Positions 1-9,500 of a stretch of 18,559 bases of DNA are shown piece by piece. The position numbers and the translations under genes were made by a program. Numbering within the stretch: the first letter of the stretch is position 1; each line of letters opens with the position of its first letter. Below the pieces are notes generated by a model, which worked only from the letters and a program-made list of their open reading frames with translations, searched no databases and was not told where the DNA came from. The DNA comes from DATKXU01 sp035528905. Lineage in GTDB: Bacteria > Armatimonadota > UBA5829 > DTJY01. Where the stretch lies: contig DATKXU010000046.1 of NCBI GenBank assembly GCA_035528905.1, positions 1 to 18,559 of the forward strand, read 5' to 3'.

Positions 1-2193
1 GCCCTGTCGTTTGTAAGAGCTCACCGGGGTACGCTTCCCCATGCCTTTCTCGGCTACAACCAATACATCGCAATCCTCGCGGCAGATGTCCATGCTCACC
101 ACGCTGTCGCCCGGGCGGAGCGTGATACCGCGAACGCCGCCGGATATCCGGCTGGCAACTCTGAGGTTCTTTTCGGAGAAGCGGATGGCCATGCCCTTTC
201 GGGTCACCATAATCAGATCATCTTCACCCGTCGTCTGCCGAACCCACCTAAGCTCGTCGTTCTCCTCGATGTCGAAAGCGCGTAGGCCGTTGGTCCGCAG
301 GTACTGGAAAGAATTGATGGCGGTTCTTTTCACCTCGCCCAGCTTGGTTGCCATGATTAGGTAACCCTCCCCGCCGATCGCTTTCACCGGGACTGAGGCC
401 GTTATCGTCTCGCCGGGTTCTATGCTGATCAGGTTGATGATCGCGGTTCCCATCGCCTGGCGGGTAGTCGGCGGCACTTCATAGGCTTTCAGGCGATATA
501 CGCGGCCCCTGTCGGTAAAGAAGAGGATGTAGTGGTGCGTGGTGGCGATGAAAACGTGCTCCAGCTTATCCTCTTCCTTCGTATTCGCTGCGATGATACC
601 TCGGCCCGGCCTTCTCTGACTTCTATAGGTGTCAATCGGTACACGTTTGACGTATCCATCGCGGGTAATAGTAACTATTGTGTCCTCTTCTGGAATCGTG
701 TCTTCCTCGCCGATCTCGTCCGCCTCCACGGGGATTATGCGGGTACGCCGGTCATCGCCGTGCTTATCTGCAAGCGCTTTCAGCTCCTGCTTGATGATCT
801 CAAGCACTCTCCTGGGATCGGATAGGATGTCCTCCAGGTAGGCGATGCGCCTGAGCAGCTCGCGGTATTCGTTTTCTACCTTGTCGCGCTCCAGGCCGGT
901 AAGCTGGCGGAGGAGCATGTTCAGGATCGCCTCCGCTTGGACCTGGCTCAGGCCGTAGCGGCTCATCATCGTCGTGCGAGCAATTTCGGTAGTCCGAGAC
1001 TCCCGGATGATCCTTATAATCTCGTCAAGGAATTGAAGGGCTATTCTTAGGCCTTCCAGTATGTGCGCCCTGGATTTGGCCTTTTCCAGCTCGTAGCACG
1101 TTCGGCGAACCACGATCTCCTTGCGGTGGTCAATGTAGAAGCTTATGATCTGCTTCAGGTTGAGTATTCGAGGCGTGACATCCACCAGAGCCAGCATAAT
1201 AACGCCGAAATTCGTCCTGAGCGCGGTGTGCTTCAGCAGATAATTCAGGACCTTCCTGGGATGCGCGTCACGGCGGAGCTCGATGACGACGCGCATGCCC
1301 GTGCGGTCGCTGAAATCGTCCAGGTTGGTGATGCCGTCGATCTTCTTGTTGCGCACCAGGTCGGCGATCTGCTCGATCAATCTGGCCTTATTCACCTGGT
1401 ATGGCAGCTCGGTGACGACGATCTGGGTTTTGCCGTTTTCCTGAGGCTCGATGGCGATTTGGGCCTGCATCGTCACCTGGCCGCGCCCTGTCTCGTATGC
1501 GGATCTGATTCCCCTAGTGCCAAGGATCAACCCGGCTGTCGGGAAATCAGGTCCCTGAACGTACTTCATCAGGTCTTCGACGCCGGCGTCGGGATTATCT
1601 ATCAGGTGGATCGTAGCCTCCACGACTTCCCGGAGGTTGTGCGGCGGGATGTTCGTTGCCATGCCAACCGCGATCCCGGCGGAACCGTTGCAGAGGAGAT
1701 TCGGGAACCTGCCCGGAAGAACCATCGGCTCGTCTCGGGTCTGTTCGTAGTTAGGCTGCCAGTTGACGGTATCCTTGTCGAGGTCCTCCAGCATCTCCAC
1801 AGCAAATGGAGACATACGGGCCTCGGTATATCGCTCGGCCGCAGGTGGATCGCCGTCAATGGACCCCATATTCCCTTGGCCGTCCACTAGCGGGTAGCGG
1901 GCGTTGAAATCCTGGGCCATGCGGACCATGGTAGCGTATACGGCCTGGCCGCCATGAGGATGGTAGTTAGCTGTGGTATCGCCCGAAATCTTCGCCGATT
2001 TTCTATAGTGCGCATTCGGAGTCAGGTTGAGATCGTGCATAGCCATGAGGATGCGACGCTGGACGGGCTTCAAGCCGTCTCGAATGTCCGGAAGCGCCCG
2101 CGCGATGATCATGCTCACGGCATAACCAAGGTACGAGCGCTTCATCTCGTCTTCAATGTTTATCAGTATTAGTCCGTTCTCGGTCTCAGTCAC
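1..2193 (-). CDS. gyrA: DNA gyrase subunit A (3' end beyond the window)
   Basis: Type II topoisomerase subunit that breaks and rejoins DNA; with GyrB it introduces negative supercoils using ATP. The minus strand reads 731 codons without a stop and runs off the left edge, so roughly the last tenth of a usual 800-plus residue GyrA is missing. Start is GTG at 2193 (V-T-E-T-E-N), preceded by GAGGG about 8 nt upstream. Visible landmarks are the breakage-reunion domain with RALPDIRDGLKPVQRRIL near residues 32-49, catalytic Tyr122 in RYTEAR, and the C-terminal pinwheel domain with a GyrA box QRRPGRG at residues 526-532 (plus-strand 598-618). That box argues for gyrase and not ParC. Numbering matches E. 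coli GyrA exactly up to Tyr122. The helix-4 region is unusual: Gly82, Gln83, Ala87, and Glu120 beside the catalytic Arg-Tyr. Identification is very secure; the drug phenotype is inference. Confidence 0.97.
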   Translation of the reverse strand, partial: MTETENGLILINIEDEMKRSYLGYAVSMIIARALPDIRDGLKPVQRRILMAMHDLNLTPNAHYRKSAKISGDTTANYHPHGGQAVYATMVRMAQDFNARYPLVDGQGNMGSIDGDPPAAERYTEARMSPFAVEMLEDLDKDTVNWQPNYEQTRDEPMVLPGRFPNLLCNGSAGIAVGMATNIPPHNLREVVEATIHLIDNPDAGVEDLMKYVQGPDFPTAGLILGTRGIRSAYETGRGQVTMQAQIAIEPQENGKTQIVVTELPYQVNKARLIEQIADLVRNKKIDGITNLDDFSDRTGMRVVIELRRDAHPRKVLNYLLKHTALRTNFGVIMLALVDVTPRILNLKQIISFYIDHRKEIVVRRTCYELEKAKSRAHILEGLRIALQFLDEIIRIIRESRTTEIARTTMMSRYGLSQVQAEAILNMLLRQLTGLERDKVENEYRELLRRIAYLEDILSDPRRVLEIIKQELKALADKHGDDRRTRIIPVEADEIGEEDTIPEEDTIVTITRDGYVKRVPIDTYRSQRRPGRGIIAANTKEEDKLEHVFIATTHHYILFFTDRGRVYRLKAYEVPPTTRQAMGTAIINLISIEPGETITASVPVKAIGGEGYLIMATKLGEVKRTAINSFQYLRTNGLRAFDIEENDELRWVRQTTGEDDLIMVTRKGMAIRFSEKNLRVASRISGGVRGITLRPGDSVVSMDICREDCDVLVVAEKGMGKRTPVSSYKRQG

Positions 2194-2239
2194 AAACTCA
2201 ACCCTCGATCCTGGAATTCAGCACATATGTTCTGCTCTT

Positions 2240-2269
2240 ATTATATGATTTGGCGGACATCGTTGTCAA
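2240..2269 (-). promoter_or_regulatory. gyrA promoter, perfect sigma70 consensus
   Basis: On the minus strand there is TTGACA (2269-2264), an 18-bp spacer and TATAAT (2245-2240). Both hexamers match the sigma70 consensus exactly. Predicted transcription start is near 2233, giving a leader of about 40 nt before the GTG at 2193. Position and orientation fit gyrA and nothing else nearby. Confidence 0.85.
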
Positions 2270-2369
2270 TCAGCCAGAAAGCAGGGCGGGCAATCGAGCA
2301 CCAAATGTCCATGAGCATTAATGTCAAGCCGGCAGAAACAGAACATTGCACGACTCTCATCCGTCTAAT

Positions 2370-2378
2370 TGGTATAAG
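2370..2378 (+). promoter_or_regulatory. Candidate extended -10 promoter for the small secreted protein
   Basis: TGGTATAAG is an extended -10 element (TGn followed by TATAAG), 58 nt before the ATG at 2436. The nearest -35-like hexamer (TTGCAC at 2346) is 21 bp away, which is too far, so this would be an extended -10 promoter with a weak -35. Divergent from the gyrA promoter. Confidence 0.4.
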
Positions 2379-2435
2379 GGTTACAGATGTCCGTACGAAA
2401 ACTGGACAATCCAACTTGAAAGAGGAGGAACGCGA

Positions 2436-2810
2436 ATGCTTCACAACAGGCAGGGAAGAATGATCGTGATGCTGCTCGTGCTAATCTTGGCGGCAGCCGC
2501 GGCAGGGATAATCGCGCACAAGCCGAATCCCGCCGCCGCACAGATGCCGCCTGGGATGGAGGCCCCGCCGCCGCCGGAGTCCGGAGATGTGGACGGCATG
2601 CAACCACCACCGAGGCGCTGGAACACACCAGGGCCCATGATGCCGGGAGGAATGCGTGCAGGGTCGGCTGCCATTACTGCAGCAGGAGAGTATATCTACG
2701 TGGTGCAAGGGAACACGCTGTATCAGTTCTCAGCGCGAACGCTAAAACTGGTGAACAGGACGGAATTCGGACTGGCCGCGGGCAGCAACGTCCCAGGAGG
2801 AACCCCGTAG
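2436..2810 (+). CDS. Small secreted or membrane-anchored Pro-rich protein, probably 3'-truncated
   Basis: Unrecognised 124-residue protein. The ATG at 2436 is chosen because AGAGGAGG (2421-2428) lies 7 nt upstream; the open frame begins earlier but has no comparable signal. Residues 1-8 are basic, 9-27 form one hydrophobic segment (MIVMLLVLILAAAAAG), and a signal-peptidase-like PAAAQ follows at about 33-37, so export is likely. Residues 37-70 are a Met/Pro/Gly-rich linker (MPPGMEAPPPPES and similar). The remainder (ITAAGEYIYVVQGNTLYQF, then SARTLKLVNR) looks like one or two strands of a beta-propeller or quinoprotein-type repeat, a domain too short to fold alone. The frame stops at 2808-2810, just where similarity to the opposite-strand transposase begins (about 2806). 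I infer that the insertion cut off the original 3' end, although a naturally short protein is possible. Confidence 0.6.
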   Translation: MLHNRQGRMIVMLLVLILAAAAAGIIAHKPNPAAAQMPPGMEAPPPPESGDVDGMQPPPRRWNTPGPMMPGGMRAGSAAITAAGEYIYVVQGNTLYQFSARTLKLVNRTEFGLAAGSNVPGGTP

Positions 2811-3428
2811 CGCTTCTAGCGTCTCGTGGTGGCGGCGTTCCCATACCTTTTGCTGCCAACGGTTGTTAAGGCTTGCAATGGCAGCCTGAAAGCCCGTCTC
2901 GCGCGGTGCGACAAAGACCGGCGTGACATTCAGGCTCAAGCAGAGGCTTATGATCGAACCGATCGCGTCCGGGTGGTTGTGAGGCCCTTGGAATCGGTTG
3001 TCATTATCAAACTGTGCGTAGTCAGGACAGCCGAAGGCGCGCGGGTGTTCGACCAGAGCGTCTCTGACGATTGAGGCTTTGATGCCTGAGCGCGGCCAAG
3101 AAGCGATGAGACTGCCGTGTAAGGAGATGGCGTTGAGGACTTCAACCTCAATGCCTCCTTCTATGATCAAGCCGGAGACGGTGTCATACTGGTCGAGTTC
3201 CGCCTTGCCGCTGGCAATGTCGGGCGGATACCATGCCTGAGGAGGATTGGGGCGTCGGACTCTGCGCCGGCCGTCAAAGACGCCGTGCCGTGCCAGAATA
3301 CGATTGATGGTTCGGATCGAGGGCACATTGGCAAGACCGGGTTCACCTAAATGCCCATGGATTGCCAGTGTGCCAAACTCCCTGGCGACGGAATGCTGCG
3401 AGTTACCAGACCTGACAGACTCTACCAT
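2742..3428 (-). pseudogene. Degenerate transposase (IS481/IS3-like integrase core), internally deleted and 3'-truncated
   Basis: The minus-strand frame encodes 228 residues. It opens with a helix-turn-helix start (SGNSQHSVAREFG), then jumps directly to what is normally the pre-catalytic region (PSIRTINRILARHG, then FDGRRRVRRP and WYPPD). About 50-70 residues of the usual linker seem to be missing in frame. The rve core follows, with acidic positions in LDQYDTVSG and CPDYAQFDNDNRF. The segment usually carrying the third acid reads FQAAIASLNNRW, with Ala where I would expect Glu. Transposase similarity ends at LEALR (about 2806). The last 20 or so residues are simply the antisense of the secreted-protein gene, so the real C-terminus is gone. 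No matched inverted repeats or target duplication can be recognised at its edges. It is presumably inactive, an old scar between gyrA and the M16 genes. No gene is seen in 3429-3582. Confidence 0.8.
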
Positions 3429-3582
3429 GCTTCGGCGACGCCGTTCGACAGCGCTTTTTGCTCATCCTGAACCTTTCAAGACCGTTTTCTACTATTGTAA
3501 CTGACCTTTCCGAGGTGCGGAGGATTCCCATAGGCCTTCGTGGAAATAGTATCAAGCAATTCACGACCGGAGTACCACTGGA

Positions 3583-4911
3583 TTGAACTTCTACGTGCGC
3601 GCTATTGTTTCAGCAGCCCTTCTTGGCGTGCTGTGTTCCCAGGGTTCGGCCATTCACGCGGAGAGTGTGTTCGCAACTACGCTGCCGAGCGGGCTGAGAG
3701 TCATCATTCGCGAGTCGCATGCGATCAACCTAGCTGCTGTTGACATTTACGTGAGGGCGGGGAGCGTCAATGAGAGCGCGGCGAACAGCGGCGTTTCCCA
3801 CTTCGTCGAGCATATGATCTTCAAGGCCACCGAAAGGTACGGCCCAGGGCAGATTGATCGTGAGATCGAAGGGCTTGGGGCGGAGCTGAACGGTGGCACC
3901 TCGAAGGATTGGGTCCACTTCTATACCACTGTGGCTAGCGAATACCTCCCGGCAGCGCTTGACGCTGTGGCCGACGCGATCGTGAACGCGCAGTTCCGGC
4001 CGGAAGACATCGAGAAGGAGCGGCAGGTAATCCTTGACGAGATCGCTCGAGCCGAAAGCAATCCGTCGCAGCGGACGTTCAATCTGTTTTCCCAGGCGGC
4101 GTTTACGGTGCATCCGTATCGTCTGCCGCCTATGGGGGCTAGAGAGTCTATCAGCGGCCTGACGAGAAATGACCTTCTAGCCTACTACAGGCAGCACTAT
4201 AGGCCGGGAAACGCTTGTGTAGTCATCGTTGGTGATGTTGTGACGTCCGATGCACTTGCGGTAGTACAGCGGGCATTCAAGGCGTTCGGCGCCGCGCAAA
4301 CGAGTGCGCAGCCAGGGTCTCCTCCGGCTGAGCCGCCGCTTACGTCCGCGAGAGTGCGGCGCTTCCGATCCCTGACGGACAAGGCTTATGTCGTGCTCGG
4401 ATATCACGCCGCACCTGCCTTGGACTTGAAGGAAGTTTGTGCCCTCGACGTCATCCTTGCGCTGCTCGGCGATACCCATCGCGGTCGGATTTCAGCCGCT
4501 TTGAATGCGAACGGCACCCAGTTCAGTACGGTGACGACCGACTTTGTTACCCAGCGACACCCGACGACTTTTTCCGTGCTCGTTTCGGTCGGCCCCGCTG
4601 ACGCAGAGAACGTCGTGCCTGTTCTTCTCTCCGAATTCCACAGGTTGAGGGTGCGCGCGGTGCCGGACAATGAATTGGACGATGCCAAGCGGCTGGTTGA
4701 GGGAAGCGACTTGTTCGAGCAGGAGACTTTCTCCGGGCAGGCTAGGGCACTGGGTCTGTACGAGTCGATTGCGTCATATGATCTGGCGCTCAAGTACGCT
4801 CCGACAGTCAGGAGCGTCTCGTCGGCCGATGTCATGGAGGTCGCGAAGAAATACTTCACCGGCGGCAACTGCTGTGTCGCGCTGGTTGAGCCTGAGCCGG
4901 CGCAGAAGTGA
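3583..4911 (+). CDS. Secreted M16 family zinc peptidase, catalytic (HxxEH) subunit
   Basis: Metallopeptidase of the M16B (mitochondrial processing peptidase-like) family, 442 residues. The TTG start at 3583 is used because it opens the signal peptide (residues 1-26, LLGVLCSQGSAIHA then ESVF, signal peptidase I type) and has CGGAG about 10 nt upstream; a GTG at 3595 is the alternative. The zinc motif is complete: His73-Phe-Val-Glu76-His77, with the third ligand Glu153 80 residues after His73 (EKERQVILDEI), the usual spacing. An M16_C domain follows from about residue 190 (YYRQHYRPGNACVVIVGDV). The Arg/Tyr substrate-binding pair of the second half is absent: the corresponding stretch reads LNANGTQFST. 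The next gene supplies that pair, so the two proteins most likely form a heterodimer outside the cytoplasm. The gap to that gene is 75 nt and both probably share a transcript. Confidence 0.9.
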   Translation: MNFYVRAIVSAALLGVLCSQGSAIHAESVFATTLPSGLRVIIRESHAINLAAVDIYVRAGSVNESAANSGVSHFVEHMIFKATERYGPGQIDREIEGLGAELNGGTSKDWVHFYTTVASEYLPAALDAVADAIVNAQFRPEDIEKERQVILDEIARAESNPSQRTFNLFSQAAFTVHPYRLPPMGARESISGLTRNDLLAYYRQHYRPGNACVVIVGDVVTSDALAVVQRAFKAFGAAQTSAQPGSPPAEPPLTSARVRRFRSLTDKAYVVLGYHAAPALDLKEVCALDVILALLGDTHRGRISAALNANGTQFSTVTTDFVTQRHPTTFSVLVSVGPADAENVVPVLLSEFHRLRVRAVPDNELDDAKRLVEGSDLFEQETFSGQARALGLYESIASYDLALKYAPTVRSVSSADVMEVAKKYFTGGNCCVALVEPEPAQK

Positions 4912-4986
4912 TGGAAGGGGTCCGGGGATCCAGGGAGCAAGCACACGGACATCTGAGTTGCTAGTTCAAAGGTCATATGCCTAGCG

Positions 4987-6345
4987 ATGTATAGAACGAT
5001 GCTTAGAGCACCAAACGCAATTGTAGGCATGCTGGTCGTCGGTATGCTCTTGGCCGCTGTGTGTCCTGGGCGGGCAGCTTACGAGACCGGCGGCGTGGTC
5101 AAGGCGATCCTGAGCAACGGCCTGACGGTTCTTGTGCGCCCGGAGCCCGAGGCGGGCGTGGCGGCCATAGAGGTCTTCGTGCGCGTTGGGGCGCCGGATG
5201 AGGACGCGCTCAACGCGGGGATCGGCCAATTGCTGGCAGGTTCAATCCTTGCGGGGACCAAGAGCCGTTCCGCCACGAAATTGGCCAGGCTCGTTTCGGA
5301 AGTCGGCGGGAATTTTCATGCTGTCTGGCAGTGGAATTATCTGGAGGTCTTTGCCGTCACGCTTCCGCAAACTTGCGAAGAGACATTCGGCCTCCTGGCT
5401 GACTCCATCTTGAATTCGAAGTTGGACCTGGCCGCGCTGGAGTATTCGAGGGCTGCGATTCTCAGGGAGGCCGAGCGCCAGGAGGATCCGTTCAACTGTG
5501 CATATACCGCGCTGAGGCGCCTGATACAGCCCGGCACCCCTTATGATCGGCCGTACCTCGGTGATCCGGAAAAGATCCAGGAGATCAACCAGCAGGAGTT
5601 GGCGAAGTTCTACGAGGACCACTTCTCAGCCGATCGCGTTGTCATTTCGATAGTGGGAAATGTTGACCCCCAGCGTGTGATCAGAAAAGTGGAGACGTAT
5701 TTCGGCAACATGAAGCGTTCTGCTCGGTCACCCGAGGGGAAGATGGATGCCCGGTGGGGCACGGGCAACTTGACGATCGAGAAGGCTGGGTCGGCTTCAT
5801 ATGTATTGCTTGGGTACCCCGCGCCCGGTGTGGACGATCAGGACTACCCGGCGATGTGCGTAGCCAACGTCCTACTTGGCGGCAACAAGAGTTCGCTTCT
5901 CTTTACGAAGCTGAGAGAGGAGCGCGGCCTGGGATATCAGGTAGGCAGCGTGTATCCGTCCCTTCGATTCGGTAGCCACATCGCCGCATACCTTGGCATG
6001 GACTCTTCCAGAGGGACGCCGGACGCCATCAAGGCTGTGCAGGATGCCATGCTGGAGCAGGTGGACGTCCTTCGTTCGGGAAGATTCGCGGATGATGACC
6101 TGGAGCGAGCGAAGAGGTTCTTGATAGGGAATCATGCTCTGCGACATGAGAGAACCCGTGACCGCGCGCACTACCTTGGTTGGCATGAGGTAATGGGGCT
6201 CGGCTATCAGTATGACTTCCAGTATTCCAGCAACGTCAAGCGCGTGACCAGAGAGGACGTCACACGGGTCTGCAGCCGGTTTCTGGGCGAGCCGACGTGG
6301 GTCATCCTATCCGGCACGCAAAACACAGGGCACGAGGCTAAGTAG
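4987..6345 (+). CDS. Secreted M16 family non-catalytic (R/Y) partner subunit
   Basis: Second M16B protein, 452 residues, paralogous to its upstream neighbour. ATG 4987 and ATG 4999 (MLRAPNAIVG) are both possible starts, and neither has a strong Shine-Dalgarno. The N-terminal signal peptide ends near GRAAYE (about residue 31). Where the partner has HxxEH, this protein has Gln81-Leu-Leu-Ala84-Gly85, so zinc cannot be bound in the usual way. It keeps the conserved C-terminal-half signature LREERGLGYQVG, with Arg310 and Tyr317 seven residues apart, which in M16 enzymes contacts the substrate backbone. Complementary division of HxxEH and R/Y between adjacent genes is known for two-subunit M16B peptidases, including the PqqF/PqqG type. 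The physiological substrate cannot be told from sequence. Confidence 0.88.
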   Translation: MYRTMLRAPNAIVGMLVVGMLLAAVCPGRAAYETGGVVKAILSNGLTVLVRPEPEAGVAAIEVFVRVGAPDEDALNAGIGQLLAGSILAGTKSRSATKLARLVSEVGGNFHAVWQWNYLEVFAVTLPQTCEETFGLLADSILNSKLDLAALEYSRAAILREAERQEDPFNCAYTALRRLIQPGTPYDRPYLGDPEKIQEINQQELAKFYEDHFSADRVVISIVGNVDPQRVIRKVETYFGNMKRSARSPEGKMDARWGTGNLTIEKAGSASYVLLGYPAPGVDDQDYPAMCVANVLLGGNKSSLLFTKLREERGLGYQVGSVYPSLRFGSHIAAYLGMDSSRGTPDAIKAVQDAMLEQVDVLRSGRFADDDLERAKRFLIGNHALRHERTRDRAHYLGWHEVMGLGYQYDFQYSSNVKRVTREDVTRVCSRFLGEPTWVILSGTQNTGHEAK

Positions 6346-6362
6346 GAGCGGCCGGCTGTCCT

Positions 6363-6424
6363 GGATACTGGATGCTAGATGCTGGTATCCGGCGGCTTCA
6401 GTCTGCAATTCGCAACCGGCGGCT
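6363..6424. repeat. Degenerate 7-bp tandem repeat spacer
   Basis: The spacer between the M16 pair and the fusion gene holds four 7-bp units in 6363-6390 (GGATACT, GGATGCT, AGATGCT and GGTATCC). The outer units form a GGATAC/GTATCC inverted repeat. Further 7-bp phasing follows around 6399-6419 (GTCTGCA, ATTCGCA). CCGGCGGCT occurs twice (6389-6397 and 6416-6424). It resembles heptamer STRR-type intergenic repeats known from cyanobacteria, and a second copy sits at 13141-13175. Confidence 0.6.
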
Positions 6425-6427
6425 GCG

Positions 6428-6456
6428 TTGATTTTCGGGTATGCCTGTGCTATAAT
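6428..6456 (+). promoter_or_regulatory. Strong sigma70-type promoter of the fusion-gene operon
   Basis: TTGATT (6428-6433), a 17-bp spacer and a perfect TATAAT (6451-6456). Predicted start is near 6463, about 46 nt before the ATG at 6509. It immediately follows the heptamer repeats and separates this operon from the M16 pair. The longest open frame nominally begins inside the -35 box, so that start is not credible. Confidence 0.8.
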
Positions 6457-6508
6457 CGTTCGCGTGCTTAGGCCGGGTCGTATCCTTAATGTTAGAAAGG
6501 CAAGCGCA

Positions 6509-9500
6509 ATGTCTGTGCTGCGGGTAACAGCCTTCGCCGTGCTGATTTGCTTGCTCGCTTTAGTCGCGTGTCAGGCGGCCCCGAACCAGAAAGTTGATCC
6601 CAGACTTGCGCATACGTACCAGACACTGGCCCGTGAAGTTAAGCCATCCAACCTCGCCGACACAGTAAAGACGCTTTCCTCACAAAGCTCCCGCATCGCC
6701 GGTTATCCAGGCTGCGACGCGGCCGGAAGGTACGTCTACGAACAGTTCAAGAAAATCGGGCTTGAAGACATCAAGGTCGAGCCGTTTCACACAACCGTGC
6801 CGATAGATGGCGGTGCTTCCCTTGAGGTTGACGGCAGGCGCTACCGGCTGTACCCGATGTGGCCCAATCTCGTGAGGACATCTCAGCTTCCCAAAGAGGG
6901 AGTAGGGGGTCCGCTGATCTATTGTGGCGCCGGCAGGCTGGCTGAGTTCGACGGCTATGATGTCGCGGGCAGCGTGGTGCTGCTGGAGTTTAACTCGGGA
7001 GCGGAGTGGCTGAACGCCCCGCGATTGGGCGCAAAGGCCGTCATCTTCATAGAGCCAGACACCACCATGCGCGGAGAGGCCGAGGCCAAGTTCATATCCA
7101 TCCCCGTCTCGATCCCGCGATTCTGGATCTCCAAGGCGGATGCTGCTTCCCTGCAAGCCCTCTGCGCTGTGCGTGCCTGCCCGAAAGTTCGGCTGAAGTG
7201 CCGGATGCAGTGGGAGCGAAGGCTCGCCAACAACATCACCGGTGTCATCAAAGGAACAGACCCCAAGCTGAGAGACCAGATAATCGTCATCGAGTCCTTC
7301 TACGACTCGATATCCGTGATTCCCTCGCTGTCTCCGGGTGCGGAGAGCGCCTGCGGGATTGCAGGCTTGTTGGAGTTGGCGCGCATCTATAAGAAGAATC
7401 CACCAGCGCGAACAGTGTGGTTTCTGGCGACAAGCGGCCACTTCCAGAGCCTCCAGGGAATGCGTGAGTACCTGGAAAGACATCTGGCCGAGCTGCAGCA
7501 TCCCAGCGTAGGCGACAAGATGAAGGCTTGGTTCGCCCGTGTGCTCCCTGGGGTCAAGGACTACTACGTGCGCAAGCCTCCCCAAATCTATCTCTTCGCC
7601 GGCCTCGATCTGAGCAGCCAGACCAAGGGTCTGGGCATCTTCTACAAGGGCGATTTCTACAATTGCCGGGAGGATATCCAGAGCAAGTTCTCCGACATCG
7701 CGCGTGTTTGCCGGGAGAATTCAGAGAGAATCGGCGCCGTCCTCGGCTTCGACCCCGGCAAGGCGTTCGCGGATGGTGTCAATCCCATTGCGGGTAAGAG
7801 CTGGCGCAACTTCATCCCTGGGAAGCTGGCTCTGGATGCTGAGGCCGTGACGCTGGCCGGCGCGAGGGGCGTTTCGTTCATCAGCACCGATGATTCTCGC
7901 TCGCTGGTTGATACCCCGTTCGATACGGCGGACAAAGTCAACATTGCCAATCTCTCCGAGCAGACGAAGCTGCTCGCGTGCCTCTTCCACCACATTCTGA
8001 ATGATACGAATAGCCCCGAAGTCCTCAATGTGCCGAAGTTCCCTATTACCGACGCATCGAACTTCTCGCGTATGACTCTCCAGGGTGGGTTTGCCAGGCT
8101 TCAGGGCCAGGTGCTTATCCTGAACCTCAAGAAGGGCTACATCCCGAACGAGCCGGTGGTCAAGAGCCTCGTGGTCTGGCGCGGCTGGAAAGTGGGTGCG
8201 GCTCATGTCGCGAACAAGACCCTGATGGGTGTCCGGGGGAACATGATCCAGATGGTAGACGAGAATGCCAAATTCAGATTCCCGGGCATCGCTCCGTTGA
8301 CGGCACACCCCGGGGTCGGGCGCTCGACCGTGATGGCTGCCTACCGGCTGGATGAGGACACTGGTGAGATCGTCTACGCTCCAGATATGGGCATCTTTGG
8401 CGCGGATTACTATCCTACTGACGTACCAGTGGGTTCCGGGATCAAGGATATCCCTCTGGTGGTTTTCAAGTGCCGGGCGACGTCAGTATTTGATCTGATT
8501 GATCCGCAGGCTTTGCGGATGCTTCAGCAGATAGACATCTTTGATGGCGACACAAACGCGCCGCCGAGAATGTTCGGGTATTCCCTGGCGGTTCCTGAGT
8601 GGCAGATATCCCATGTGGAGGACGTGGCTGTCATATTCACGATGCCGCGGACTCGCCTGAAGATCACGATGGCGGCCGGCCCTGCGGCCGTGAGATTCCT
8701 GCTGATCCACGCCACACCGCAGAAGCCTGAAGGCGATGGCTACGTCGTCGGTGACGGCAGCTCGATCACAAATACAGCCCTCATGGTCGCCAAGGATATG
8801 TGGACCCTGGATGAGTTCAGGATCGCTCGTCTGAGAAAGTACCGGATCATCAACGAGGGTATAGACCGCCTCCATAAGCTGGCGAAAGACGAGATGCGGC
8901 TTGCCGAGGATGCCTTGGCGGAGAAGCAGTACTCGACGTTCGACGCGCACGCGCGTGCCGCCTGGGGTTATGAGTCCAGGGCCTATCCGGATGTCCAGAA
9001 GACGGCGAAGGACGTAGTGAACGGCGTCCTCTTCTATCTGGCACTGCTGCTCCCGTTTGCGTATTTCTGCGAGAGGCTCTTCTTCGGTTATTCTGATCTG
9101 AAGCGGCAGCTTGTGGCTGCGTTTGCGATATTCCTATTGGTATTCCTCGCATTCAAGTTCTTCCACCCGGCTTTCGACATAACGATGAACCCGGTGATCG
9201 TGTTCATTGCATTCACCATGCTCGCGCTCAGCGTCCTGGTCATGGTTCTCGTGGGGAACAGATTCGAGGAGCAGTTGAAAAGCCTGAACCAGGCTATGAG
9301 CGGTGTGCACAAGGTGGATATAGGCCGCATGAGCATCGCGGCGGCGGCGTTTTCGCTGGGAATTTCCAACATGAGGCGGCGAAAGGCCAGGACGATGCTG
9401 ACTTGCATAACCCTGATCATCCTGACGTTCACCGTGTTGTCGTTCACCTCTATAGTTGAGACCATGCGCTTCAACAAAGTCGCGGCGCCGGGAAAGCCGA

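Noticed and set aside
1063..1890. 275-codon plus-strand open frame
   Set aside because: It is the antisense shadow of gyrA, whose minus-strand product matches GyrA throughout.
6428..6508. 27-residue N-terminal extension of the fusion protein
   Set aside because: It would start within the -35 box and read through the -10; the ATG at 6509 has a good ribosome site and opens a signal peptide.
6680..7585. 301-codon minus-strand open frame
   Set aside because: Antisense to the M28-like domain of the fusion gene; the composition is shadow-like and no known domain is visible.
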